DNA of 64,000 nt from Phyto melanocephala. Its lineage: Eukaryota > Arthropoda > Insecta > Diptera > Rhinophoridae. Under the pieces are notes generated by a model. It did no database searches. It was not told where the DNA came from and was given only the letters and a program-made list of their open reading frames with translations. The DNA is taken from NCBI GenBank assembly GCA_941918925.1, contig OW799233.1:139750223-139814222 (forward strand). Reading direction: 5' to 3'. Shown here in pieces: positions 13,020-25,675 of this stretch (within the stretch, counting starts at the first letter, position 1; each line of letters starts with the position of its first letter). The translations under genes were made by a program, and so were the position numbers.

Positions 13020-13370
13020 AAGAAATACCGAATTTCCACGAGCTCCATGGCATGTTCATCAGCCGCCCGACCCCCATAGTTAATCCGATAATATTCCCCA
13101 CTTTGCACTTCGAAACATTTCCCAACTTATTGTGGATTCGCCTACCTAACCACTTAAGCCTGTGATTCTAAAGCCTCGGGCAATGACAGACAATATGTTC
13201 CACAGTCTCGAGGTTCTCCTTATCCTCACACTTCCTACAAAAATCCGAAGTGCTGCGATCCTATTTAATACTAACTCACAGGGAAGTGCCCTGTTAAAAC
13301 TCTTATAGTGGCCCTCAGACATCCAGGCCCAGAAGTAACGAAGAGTCCGCTACCTATCTGTTACTTTAAA
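13020..13370 (-). pseudogene. R1/LOA-like LINE C-terminal relic
   Basis: On the reverse strand, frames read TGHFPVS, then after a frameshift FCRKCEDKENLETVEHIVCH with CPRL. This is the C-x2-C..H-x4-C pattern found at the C-terminus of R1/LOA/Jockey-type second frames. It continues with LGRRIHNKLGNVSKCKVGNI. The GC content is visibly higher than the surroundings. At least one frameshift and one stop are present. Only the last 110 codons or so remain. Confidence 0.7.
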
Positions 13371-14049
13371 CAAACATTGTACCGCTTAAAAGCGAAGGAA
13401 TTAGATATTATTTAATCTAAATAATAAAGGTAAAGTATAAAAGTTTAGAGAAATAGAAATATAAATGGGCGATGCTTAAAAATCCTCTACCAAGTGCAAC
13501 TTGAGACATCTAGCGAATGTCAACTTTACTCATTAATTATTTATGAGTTCGAAAAATCCGTTGAAACTCAACATTTTAAAAATCTATTAATTTGGAAACC
13601 CTTAATTCAAAAGTTTTACTCTATTCTTGTTAAATTGATATTATTATTACTACAGATCACTAAAGAGTATATTAATAATTATAAGCACCATTTGTAAATT
13701 TGTCGGATCTTTATTTTTAACCCTTCCAATAGAGATTTGATAGTTGTTTCAACAGTTTTCAATCATAGTTTAATCATCCCTTTCAAAGTCTTGCTTATTA
13801 TGGGACGATTTTTTTGTGCTCTTTAATTATTTTTTCGCAAGAACCCAAAATCTTTTATCTTATCTCTTTTGGTACAAAAACTATGTTATTATTTTTGTAC
13901 CATTTAAGTTCTTTCTTGCTATAGTGACATGGTGCCAAATCGAGTCAAAAATATATGAACACATTTTGCTCTCATTTTGAAGAAGAAATCTTTTTTGCAC
14001 ACTTTCAATGATGTAACAAATGGTTTTATTTCTTTGGTGCTTTGAAGTA
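13371..14049. other. Unassigned AT-rich DNA
   Basis: No recognisable gene. Short frames only; the 67-codon frame at 13494-13697 resembles nothing known. Confidence 0.5.
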
Positions 14050-14700
14050 TTGTTATTTCGTTTGTAATTTCTAAAATATTAATTTCCACTAGTCCGTCTG
14101 CCTATCTATCCGACTGCCCGTCTGTTGGTTGAAATCACATGTTACTTGTATGTTGTGTCAATATTTTGCTAAAATCCGAAAATGAATAGTTATTAGGTCC
14201 ATACTTTTATCAAGCAAACAATATTTTTTAGACCCAGGTTAATTTACATTGACGTTTGTTACTATTTATATGCCCCTAGAGATATTGTTATAAAATTTTG
14301 AATAAATCGGTTACTAACCGGCATATTTTAAGGCATTGAACATTCTAAAGACTATTGAAAACAAACCGCAGCCACGGAAATTATATTAGAGGAAACAGGC
14401 AAATATGTTTGAAGCTAATTGAGGTATAAGTACAAATACTTCGGTGCTTTTCCTAAAACTTACAAATGAAAATCGATTTTTTTCTGCTTTTGGATAACAG
14501 AGAATAATGATATATACATTAAAATAAAGGACTTGATATATACAATATAACACACTATAAAAAATTTTAAATCCAGGAAAGCCGCCACCACAAAATGGCG
14601 TAAAATTAATTTCTACATGTGTCAAAACTAGTAATTAAATATGTACCCACTTAAACCCCATCAATATTGACATTCCACCAACTTTATGGGTACAAAATTC
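14050..14700 (+). mobile_element. Decayed DINE-like element, second subfamily
   Basis: GTTATTTCGTTTGTAATTTC near 14050 and a stretch of GTCTGCCTATCTATCCGACTGCCCG-type repeats (14095-14122) match the leader and GTCY block of the family. The rest (TTGTTACTATTTATATGCCCC, AATCGGTTACTAACCGG) is shared with the elements near 27150-27560 and 41655-42556, but not with the main DINE group. Ends are not clear. Confidence 0.5.
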
Positions 14701-16025
14701 AAATTACTCAGCAGATCAATCTAGCAGAACATCTAAAACGCCGGCAATTCGTTCAATGGGTAATACTAAAAGTGATGTCAATGCAAGTTATTCAAAAAAA
14801 TTATTTTTTTTTCAATTAAGCGTATTTTCATCTAAGTGGCTTCGTGAATACACAAAATTGCCGCATTTTGTTTTCAGAAATTCTACCTGGTGCGGACCAA
14901 GGTCGGAACTGACTTTCCTGTAGACGAATTTTGTTAAGAACTTCTAATGCCAGCTGGCCACCAAGATAATGCAATTTAATTATTTTTTAATGGGTTGTAA
15001 TAAGAGCCGTGGGGCCATTTGACTTATATTTTATTCCATACTTATTCCAAGCATGTCTTCTTAACAAATAAGTAAATACAAAATCATAGCTTTTTTTAAA
15101 ACAAGCGTGCTTTTGTTTTAAAACAAAAAAATGAATTCTTCCCGAAACATCCTTTAACTGCTTTAGTTTCATAAATTACTTCCACCAACCACCAGTATAT
15201 ACTCATATTCAACCGAAGAACAAAATTACTTTTCAGAACCGTAATCTCAGCTGAGATTTTGCCATTAACTAAAAATCGGAGGTTACGTCAACAAGAAACA
15301 ATATCACTGATGGACCACTGTATCGGAAAAAGTGTTTGTTCCGTGCCGACTTTTGTCTCTAGATATCGCTGAGTTGCTTTTTTTTAACAAATGATGCCAC
15401 AGCATAGCCTGGAAATACTTCCTAGATCACCTTAAATTTGAATAGCTATTATAATTTCATAGATCCACTTTTCGAGATGTTCTTTGATTTTTTTTATGGA
15501 AATGTTTTGCAAAAATAAAATAAGCTGCAACCTATGAATCACACAAAATCACATATATATATATATATATATATAATAACTCTCTTTTATGTTGTCCTTT
15601 TTTATTAAATATCAATTATCTAAAACGGCCTTTATTTTCAAACACATTAGCTATTTAGTTTTAATTTTTTTATTTAAATGCTCTTTTACAAACTTCCCAT
15701 TACTAAACTAAATCTATTGATTTAATCAATTTAAGCAAATATTTTATATCAGTCCTTTTCATCTAATAATTATTATCCTTCCTCTTACAAGAAAAGCATT
15801 TAGAACATTCTCTACTTTGAGGAAAAAATGTCACAAATACTTTAAGATGTTATTATTGTCAATCCAAAAAGTACATTGAATAGCATAACCACCCTCTTGA
15901 TACAATAATGTCAAATCCGTTTTCTAATATCAACATGAAAATTGTTTATATCCGTTTGAACATTATTTCATTCATTCAGTACTTTATTCATTTAGACATT
16001 CATATACTTTTCTTGGTTACATTTT
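14701..16025. other. Unassigned DNA with (TA)n
   Basis: No gene recognised. A dinucleotide TA run is at 15553-15575. Confidence 0.5.
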
Positions 16026-17131
16026 TATACCCAGCACCAAAAAAAATTTTTTTGGGTGTATATTCATTTTGTCATTTCGTTTGTAGCACATCGAAATATT
16101 CATTTTAGACCCCATAGAGTATATATTTTCTGAATCGGTGTTTAGTTTCATGACGATCTGTGTATTCGTCTTTTTAAAGCACGAAAGAGCTCGAACCGGA
16201 AAAACTAGGGGGATCAAATTTTGTCAGCATATTTATGATACATAAGGTTTGTTTGGTACTGAAGATGAAGTAAATCCGTATATTAAGAAAAAAGTTATTG
16301 ATCATAATGCAAGAGTAGGTAGAACAAATTTTCTTCCAACATCGAGTAAAATTCGACTATGTCCAAACGCATTGACATAAAGCGATATAATTTCGAAAGT
16401 ATATTTCCTGAGTAAAAAAAATTGCTCAAACCTAGACATTACATAAAAAAATATGTAAAAAAAATTAACGAAAATCTATAACTCAGAGTACGTATTAAAA
16501 CTGACAAAATTAGATGTATGATTCTGAAAATTTTCAGGCCTTGCTTTTTGGTCAATAGATTTGCATTAACGGAAAATAAAAGTGACACGTCCACTTTCCA
16601 TATAATGTTTTATTTTATAATAACATCATTTCTCTATGGACAAAGATTTAAGAGGAATAAAGGACTCAATATTTAAATATCTAATTGGGATTAATTAGCA
16701 GAAACTTTGACATGCCTATTTTCTTATGCAACCTACTGTTTACGAAATTTAAAAGCTCATAAAACCGACAGAATTAGAGATATAGTGATGAAATGTCGCA
16801 TATATAACATTCAAAGCTGTCATTCCTACACAAGGCAAATATTTTTTTTTAATACAATTGGCTACCTAATTCTGCTCTTCAGTTTCCGTAAAATTACAAC
16901 GCGGTATCCTTGCTAATGCTGAAATACTTAAGATTATATCGCAAGACTAGATTTAAGAAAATAAATCATCAGCAAATCGAAGACACAAAAAGAAAGTGAC
17001 ACATATTTTAGTATAAGGGGTTCTTAAGCTATTACTGATAATAACAAAATAATAAATTTAAGCTAAAAAAGTATAAAAAATTTGTAGTGGGTATCAAAAA
17101 TTCGGCACGGCCGAATACAGTGCTTTTATTC
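16026..17131 (+). mobile_element. DINE-like element A3, divergent
   Basis: Starts TATACCCAGCACCAAAAAAA and ends with the hairpin TTCGGCACGGCCGAA at 17101-17115, followed by TACAGTGCTTTTATTC. Internal blocks (AGACCCCATAGAGTATATAT, CATAATGCAAGAGTAGG) match the other copies. It lacks the nested mariner: the flanks that surround it elsewhere (GCAAATCGAAG and AAAGAAAGTGACACATATTT, 16972-17007) are nearly contiguous. The divergence suggests an older lineage. Confidence 0.75.
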
Positions 17132-18313
17132 ATTTTTTTCCTATTGCTCCTTGCACCACTTTTCGTCCTCATTCATTCATTTTCATGTTGACTCTTATGT
17201 TTAGTTTTGTGCACTTATCTCCTTTTTAATGTTAAACATTATTCTTCATTTCCATCATCATTGTCGTAGACATTTGATGATGTCGAATGAATGAACTTGT
17301 GTCCCATGAGTGAATGTATGTAAGTGTGTGTGTTTAAAATACATTTATTGGAAGAGAGTGATATAAAGAGACGAGACAAGGAAAGCCATGCAACCAAGCT
17401 AATAGTTGTGGTGAATCCTGACTAGAACTTGTAAGAGCAATAGAAAAACTGTTGAAGTTCGACTGGTATGTAGAAGCAATAATATTAGATGTATTGGTAG
17501 TAGAATATTCAGCTAAAGAGATGATGATGTGTTGCTGTACGTTGTCGTTATTTGATGCCACAAATGAAATTAAATGCTATCAGCAGTTTCAATGTCAAAT
17601 TCAAATGACGTGCGAAACAAGAATTTAATTTTGTACTCTAGTTTTGAAAAATCACATAATACGACAACAGGATCATTTAGCAAGAAATGTTCACTAGTTC
17701 ACAATTTAATATAAATATAAAAAATATTTTGTACTAGGTGGCAGATTTGTAGAAGAGTATTTTGTTATAATTTTCAGTGTAGATATTAACTTCATATACT
17801 TTCAGTCTAACTCTAATATAAAGGGTCTAACAAGAGGCAGTAAAAAAAGAGAACTTTCAAGAGTAAATTATTAAGCAAAAATTTAAGCCTTTTAAGAAAC
17901 CAAACTTCTTTAATGATGTTGTTGTCAACTTAGCCTGAATAGGGTTAAATTTTGTTTCTTTATTTCCTTTACAAGAATAACAATTAACTTTACCAAAACT
18001 AACACCTATTTTTGAACTCCTTTTTGGTCTTTATTTGTTATAACATTCGTTGAAATCAAAAGTAAATGCTATCATCTTCACATATTTCATCATTACAATC
18101 AACATTATAGTACTTTAAAATCCTATTTTTATAATTTTCAATATTTGTCGACAAAATCATCGTCAACTGAAAGAAAAGGCTATTGCTGTCAATGATATAA
18201 GTAAATCTAAAAACTATTTTTATGTCTTTTTGAATCCTTTTTTGATTAAAAAAAAATAGTTCTCTTTTTTGGTTTTTTCTCTTATTTTAGCAAAATGACA
18301 ATAAAGGAGGAAA
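17132..18313. other. Unassigned AT-rich DNA
   Basis: No gene recognised. The 75-codon reverse frame at 17334-17561 is Ser/Asn-rich and unlike anything I know. Confidence 0.5.
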
Positions 18314-20334
18314 AACAAGTAAGAGCACTATATTCGGCTGTGCCGAATCTTTTATACCCACCACCAATTTTGTGTACATTTAAAGCACAATATTTATTAT
18401 TTTGTTAATCGCTATGGAATAATCTCTTTATAATAAAATATGTATCACTTTCTTTGTAGAGAGTGGTTAAATTTTAAGGGCCATGTTGAAGGTCAACCAC
18501 ACCTAAACTTCAACTTTTTTCTTGCATTTCATTTGACATTTCTCAATTTCAGACTAAGTCAATTTGAACTGTGGAAAGATACGCAATCGAGCAACGCTTT
18601 TAAATATTAAAGACTTTTATAAAAATGGGCGTTCAAATCAAAATGCATTTTGTGCACTTCGTGATTCTTTTGGTCAACATAATCGTTCGAATACGTCCAC
18701 AATCGTGAGAATTGTAAAAAATATTTAAATGTCTGCAAAGCAGGTTTGTATGAAATGTGAAAACACCTGTGAATGCCATCTTCGTTCGTTGAATGGGAAA
18801 CATTGCTATTTTTCACGATAACCTGGCAAAAGAGCAAGCAACCTCGACTCGTCATCGTGCCCAACAATTGAGCATCAACAGTGTCATTGATAATATGGAC
18901 TATCGGACCGAAGTGTGCCGCCTAGTTTGGGGGGGCATTTGGCCAATATTTTGTTCCATACATAATTGAAGCATACAAATATTATCATTATAAAAATAAA
19001 TGATAATAATTTAAAAATTATTTTATTCAAAATCAACATAGTCCCTTAAAATTAAACCACCCATTATAACTTCGACATGCTAGTAAAATGTTTTCGTAAA
19101 TTTAGTCTTTCAATGAAAGTGGCCGTTAAAATACGCATGTCAATAAAGTTTCTGCTAATAAACATAACTAAGATATTTCAATATAGTCCTTTAGTATTCC
19201 AAAATCTTTATTCATAGAGAATTTACATGAATTTAAGAAGAAAGTTTTATCTACGAAATAGTGCTAATTTATTTTTGTTATCTTATGTTCTCCTGAAGTT
19301 ATGCTCTATTAAAAATGGGAATTTAGGAAAATTTTGACCTAAGTAAAAAAAAATTATCTCAACATTATAAGCAATTTATTATCACGTACTAATGGCTAAC
19401 AAATTTTAAAATTATACAAAACTTATTTCGTTTAAAAATCTTTTAAAAGCAAAATGTTATAGAAGTTTAAAAATCAAAATCTTTCTAATAAATTTCCCGT
19501 TTTAGAAAAATGCTGAGAATGTTTATTTTGAATCACCCTGTGGCCCTTAAAATTTAACCACCCTTTACAAAAGAATAGATAGATAAAAATATAATTTGAC
19601 TAAAAAATGTATTTTAAATATTCAAACACATATTTTAAATCTACTGATGCACATTTTTATATTTTTAAATCTATAACCTCACAAAACTGTGGGAACCAAT
19701 ATGTATGTTTAGAGTTGGGCACAAATTGTTACTCTAGCTAATTTTTTGTCAACAACCTCGGTCATTTTCGTTTCCACGACCCCCATTAAAAATTTCATGT
19801 GGAACGAATAAGGTTGTTGGCATGACATCTAGTAGTTGCTAGTAGAGTCATCTATCTTATCATCTTTATATCGTTATAACGAAGACTTCGACCAAAAAGC
19901 CATGTTTGCAAAATTTCAGAATCGTACATATAGTTTTGTCAGTTTTATTACGTTTTAATTTTAAAATATACACTGTGCGGTATAAATTTTCGTACATTTT
20001 TATCTATAACTCTTTTCCTAATTCATAGATTTAGTCGATTTTCAGGGAAAACTATTCTTTTGACTCGATAAATATATATTCGAAGTGTCATGACTCTACG
20101 TTTATGCGTCTGAACAAAATTCAATTTTATTCGATGTACGAAGGACACGGTTTTTTCGACCTACTCTTGCTTTACGAGCTATAACTCTCTTCCTAATATT
20201 CCGATTTAGCCCACTTTCAATACCAAACAAACCTTGTCTATAAGAAAGATTCTGGCAAAATTTGAGCCCCCTAGCTTTTTCGGTGCGACCTCTATCGTGC
20301 TTTCAATAGACGGACAGACGGACGGACATAGCTG
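18314..20334 (-). mobile_element. DINE-like element A4, reverse
   Basis: The hairpin TTCGGCTGTGCCGAA near 18332 marks its 3' end. The other side ends at the GTCY block (GACGGACAGACGGACGGAC, ~20309-20328) and the TATACCC terminus is missing. It carries the nested mariner at 18459-19064. It also has a segment at 19575-19870 (GTTGGGCACAAATTGTTACT) shared only with A5. A4 and A5 face each other head to head. Confidence 0.8.
18459..19064 (+). mobile_element. Nested mariner derivative with readable domain ends (A4)
   Basis: About 606 bp with inverted ends (GTGGTTAAATTTTAAGGG / CCCTTAAAATTAAACCAC) and TA flanks. The forward strand reads NAFCALRDSFGQHNRSNTST at 18641-18700 and continues IVRIVKNI to a stop, which is a mariner helix-turn-helix block. 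After decayed frames (EQATSTRHRAQQLSIN near 18831-18878), LGGHLANILFHT ends the transposase at about 18961. Codons for the DDD catalytic core are gone. In the family, this N-terminal part binds the inverted ends. Confidence 0.82.
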
Positions 20335-20752
20335 GTTATTACCGTGTTTATGCATCATGTTTTTTTTTAACAGTGAGTTTCTTTGAAGTTAAAGACATAT
20401 TTTGTTTCATATAAAAAACTTTTATCCAGTTTATTAATTTTTTTAACGTTACCCAAGAACAAACAAAAAATGTCTGAAATTGGCAACATTGGTTACACTC
20501 CAAATGTCTAGAAGTGCAAATATTTATTGTTTGGATTTGTTCTATGACTAACACGTTAAAAAGTTTTTTGTTTGTTTGAATATATATTTACATGTGTATG
20601 TATATGAATATGTATGAGGACATAGCATTGGTACCAGTATTTGTGGCTCCTATAAAAATTTTCCATTTTATTCTAAGTTTTAAAACCACACAGTAAAAGC
20701 TTTTCTAGTTGTATGTAGGCAAATAACAAAAACATTAAAATATCATGTTTTT
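20335..20752. other. Spacer between head-to-head DINE elements
   Basis: About 420 bases separate the 5' sides of A4 and A5. They hold no recognisable gene, only AT-rich sequence with ATGTATATG-type short repeats near 20590. Confidence 0.6.
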
Positions 20753-23207
20753 TATACCCGCCACCAAAAAAAATGGTGGGGGTATATTCATTTGGTCATC
20801 CGTTTGTAACACATCGAAATATCCATTTTAGACCCCATAAAGTATATACATTCTGAATCACGGTTTGATTTAATGACGATCTAGCTATGTCCATCCGTCT
20901 GTCCGTCCGTCTGTCCGTCTGTTGAAAGCACGATAGAGGTCGCACCGAAAAAGCTAGGGGTCTCAAATTTTGCCAGAATCTTTTGTTTGGTATTGAAAAT
21001 AGGCTGAATCGGAATATTAGGAAGAGAGTTATAGCGCCAAATGCAAGAGAAGGTTGAAAAACCAGTGTCCTTCGCAAATCGAATAAAATGCAATTGTGTC
21101 CAAACGCATTAACGTATAGTCATGAAACTTTTAATATATATTTCTCAAAAGAATATTTCTCCCTAAAACTTGCTTAAATCTATGAATTAGGAAAAGAGTT
21201 ATAGATCAAAATGTACGAAAATTTATACCGCACAGTGTATATTTCAAATTTAAAACGTAATAAAACTGACAAAACTATATAAGCGATTCTGAAATTTTGC
21301 AAACACGGCTTTTTAGTCAAAGTCTTCGTTATAACGGAAAATAGATGTGCCACGCTCACTTTTTTCTTTAAATTTTTATAAAAATATATTAGTCATATTC
21401 ATTGGTATTTATTCATCTTACACTGCGCCATTTATTGTACTGTAGCTAAATACAAGATAAAACAATAGATGACTCTACTAACAACTACTAGATGGCATGC
21501 TAACAACCTATTTCATCCCACAAGGGATTTTTAATGAGGGTTCGTGAAAACGAAAATGACCGAGGTTGTTGACAAAAAATTAGCTAGAGTAACAATTTGT
21601 GCCCAACTCTAAACATACATATTTGTTCCCACAGTTTTATGAGGTTATAGATTTAAAAATATAAAAAAAATGTGCATTAGTAGATTTAAAATATGTATTT
21701 GAATATTTAAGATACATTTTTTAGCCAAAATATATTTTTACCTATCTCTTCTTTTGTAAAGGGTGGTTATAATGAAAATATTTGTATGAAATAAAATATC
21801 GGCCAACTGTTCGCCACACAGTGGACCATTCTACGCCAAGGCGGCCAAAAACTCATTTTTTTTTGTGGTCATCGATTGAAAAACGTTAAAGTTCATTCAA
21901 ATGTAGTCACTAGTGTACCTCGTGAGACAAAAATCAAAACTTTATTTCACATATATTACAGAGAACAGGGTGATTCAAAACATACATTCTCAGCATTTTG
22001 CTAAAACGGGAAATTTATTAGTAAGATTTTGATTTTTAAACTTCTATAACATTTTGCTTTTAAAAGATTTTTAAACGAAATAAGTTTTGTATAATTTTAA
22101 AATTTGTTAGCCATTAGTACATGGAAATAAATTGTTTACAATGTTTAGATATAATTTTTCTTTTTTTTTTTAGGTCAAAATTTTCCTAAATTCCCATTTT
22201 TAATAGAGCATAACTTCAGTAGAACATAAGATAACAAAAATTAATTAGCACTATTTCGTTGATAAAACTTTCCTCTTAAATTCATGTAATTTCTCTATGA
22301 ATAAAGATTTTGGAATACCAAAGGACTATATTGAAATATCTAAGTTATGTTTATTAGCAGAAACTTTATTGACACGCGTATTTTAACGGCCACTTTCATT
22401 GAAAGACTAAATTTACGAAAACATTTTACTAGCATGTCGAAGTTATAATGGGTGGTTTAATTTTAAGCGACTATGTGGATTTTGAATAAAACACCAATTA
22501 TTTAGGAAATTATTATCATTTATTTTTATTATGATAATATTTGTATGCTTCAATTATGTATGGAACAAAATATCGGCTAAATGGCCCCCCCAACCTCGGC
22601 GGCACACCTCGATCCGATAATCCAAATTTTCAATGACACTGTTGATGCTCAATTGTTGGGCACGATGATGAGTTGAGGTTGTTTGCTCTTTTGCCACGTT
22701 ATCGTGAAAAACAGCAATGTTTCCCATTCAACGAACTAAGATGGCATTCACAGATGTTTTCACATTTCATACAAACCTGCTTTGCAGACATTTAAATATT
22801 TTTTACAATTCTCACGATTGAGGACGAATTCGAACGATTATGTTGACCAAAAGAATCACGAAGTGCACAAAATGCATTTTGATTTGAAAGCCCATTTTTG
22901 TAAAAGTCTTTAATATTTAAAAGCGTTGCTCGATTGCGTATCTTTCCACAGTTCAAATTGACTTAGTCTGAGATTGAGAAATATCAAATGAAATGCAAGA
23001 AAAAAGTTGAAGTTTAGGTGTGGTTGACCTTCAACATGGGCCCTTAAAATTTAACCACTCTCTACAAAGAAAGTGAAACATATTTTTTTATAAAGAGATT
23101 ATTCCATAGCGATTAACAAAATAATAAATATTGTGCTTTAAACGTACACAAAATTGGTAGTGGATATAAAAGATTCGGCACAGCCGAATATAGTGCTCTT
23201 ACTTGTT
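20753..23207 (+). mobile_element. DINE-like element A5
   Basis: Both ends are present: TATACCCGCCACC (20753) with the TGGTGGGGGTATA partner, and the hairpin TTCGGCACAGCCGAA followed by TATAGTGCTCTTACTTG (23175-23205). The GTCY block at 20889-20921 is about eight units long. A shared segment with A4 lies at 21425-21765. A roughly 190-base stretch near 21775-21965 is absent from A4. Another inverted-repeat-like boundary (AGGGTGATTCAAAACATACA at 21968) recurs near 19540 and 36736. A mariner derivative is nested at 22448-23062. Confidence 0.82.
22448..23062 (-). mobile_element. Nested mariner derivative (A5)
   Basis: 615 bp, TA on both sides, ends GGGTGGTTTAATTTTAAG and CTTAAAATTTAACCACTCTC. The reverse strand has the same helix-turn-helix and tail arrangement as in A4, with different point changes. 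No catalytic core. Confidence 0.8.
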
Positions 23208-24735
23208 TCGAACAAATACTTCACTGGTCCTGAAAATGGAGAAGTAACTTTATGTATACTATGTATGTATAGTGAATATATACGTTTACACATGATACAT
23301 ACGAATGTACATATTTACATGATTACATTCTATAGGCAAGGCAATGAAATTCCTGCTTCTGACTTATTGATGGTGTTCATTGTCTTCGCGTGCAATAAAT
23401 TTTTATTTGCATTTGTCAAAATCGACACCATTTTCAAATTGACAATATACTAAAGAAAAAAGAAGAAATATTTCAAAGAGAAGAATAGAGAAAAAAAAAC
23501 AATAATTTAACAGGAAGCAAAAGAAGAAAGTAAAGCTTTAATGTATATAAATATATGCATTTATGTTAATGTATGTATGTAGGTAAATAGGATATTTGGG
23601 TATCTTTGCTTGTATGTAAATTTTATAGAAATAACTTATATAACGAATTATACATTTAATTTATTATATAATCACTTTGTTAAAAATTAACCCTAATTTG
23701 TATGATTTTAACCATCTGATTATTTCTACGATTGTCTACGATAAACATAAGGGCAGTAGTTAGTAGAAATATGTTCAATTCATGCAACAAACTGTCAACT
23801 TCATAGTCAAATATTGATGACTGTCTTCATATATTTTTCACAGAAATTTCAAGCTAATTTATTACTTATATGTTTACAACTCATTAACATGAAAGAGTTT
23901 GGTGGCAAAATATAATACGAATAGCTCTAGCATGACAAACTATCACAAACAATTGTGTCTGACATTGGAACAGACGTAACTATGTAACTTTTAACAAATT
24001 GAATCAAATATATAAATGACAACGATGATAGGATAAAAGCTTGACGTTATTTTACAATTATAGAAAATAAAATAGAACTAATGAAATAAAGCTAAACGCA
24101 GTTCTATCAAATAAACCTTAATATTTAACAGTAAAATCACACATACAATCACACTTACGTATGTATATATAATAAGGTAGCCCATATTTTAGAATAACTA
24201 TCAACCTCATGACTGCTAAAACGGAATGCTATCCAAATATTGATATAACAATGTGTAATATATCGGCTAAACTAGCTAGGCAAATTGTGTTTGATCACGC
24301 TGCAAAAAAGGCTTTTAAAACCGCAAAACAAAATTGTTTAACAGTTTAAAACTTCTGAACTTACATATATTGTAATATATATACGGATATGACGGTAGCA
24401 GTGGGCATTCGAAATAATTTAAAGAATTTGAAGACATAATTATCTCTTCTTATTTGAGAGTGTGTAACTTTTTAAACATGATAGTTAAAGATATACTGAT
24501 GAGTTGTCATTAGTGCCTAATGAAATGCAGGCATATAAATTAGCTAACCAAAAACAAATAAAGACATTTTTTAAATATAAATTCTGTATGAGATAAGTCG
24601 TTTGTTTCAATTGATCGAACAAGAAATCAGTCATACCCACTATTTTCTTTTATAACTGTTTATAATGATAATTTAAAAACATACAAACATAAGTTTAATG
24701 TCGCTTCGCCTGGGAAAAATTCAGTTTTGACTTTC
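23208..24735. other. Unassigned AT-rich DNA
   Basis: No gene or element recognised. TATGTATGTA-type short repeats occur near 23570 and 24160. Confidence 0.5.
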
Positions 24736-25675
24736 TATGCTTGCCACCAATATATATATATTTTGTTGTTTTGTTTGAATTTCATCGAAATATTCATTTA
24801 AGACCCCATATAGTAGATATATTCTGAGTAGGGGTTTAATTTTATGACAACCTAGCTATATCAGTTTGAGTTCGAACCAAAAAAGTAAGGGGGCTCAAAT
24901 TTTGCCAGAATATTTCTTATACACAAGATTTGTTTAGTATTGAAAATGGGCAAATTATGAGGAAGGGATTTATAGCTCGTCATACAAAAGTAGGTAAAAA
25001 AACTTTGTTCTTTAACATCGAATAAGTTGCAATTGTGTCTAAACACATTATAGTAGAGCCATGAAATTTTGAATGTATACTTCCTGAGTAAAAGATATTT
25101 TTCCCTGAAAATTGTTGAAAATATAAGACGTAATAAAACTGACAAAGTTTGATGTATGATTCTGTAATTTTGCAAACATTGCTTTTTGTTCAAAGGCTTT
25201 GTACTTTCGGAAAATAAATTTTACATGTCCACTATTAAGCCCACCTCCCATATAACGCTTTATCTCAAATTCATATAATTTCTCTATGAATGATGATTTT
25301 GGAAGAATAAAAAACTCTATATTTTGAAATATCTGAGTTGAATTTATTAACAAAAACTACTTCGACGTGCCTACTAAGTATAACGCCCACTTTTCAAGAA
25401 GTCTATTGTTCATGAAGTTTAAAAGCCATAAGACAGACAAAACTATAGGTATGATGATGAAATTTCGTACATATAGCTTTCTAGTCCATGTCATATAACG
25501 CTTTGTCTGAAATTCATATAATTTATTTATGGACAAAGTTTTTGGAAGAATAAAGGTCTATATTGAAATGTATAAGTTGTTATTAGCGAAACTATATCGA
25601 TACGCCTACTTTAACGGCAGCTTTCATTGAAAGACTTAATTCACGAAAATATCTTACTAGCATATCAAAGTTATA

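Noticed and set aside
17334..17561. 75-codon Ser/Asn-rich frame as a host gene
   Set aside because: No recognisable domain, splice context or homolog; composition alone is not evidence.
20796..21093. Reverse frames with TDRRTDRRMD or DGQTDGQTDGH repeats in DINE elements
   Set aside because: They are antisense readings of the GTCY block and differ between copies, so they are not conserved coding sequence.
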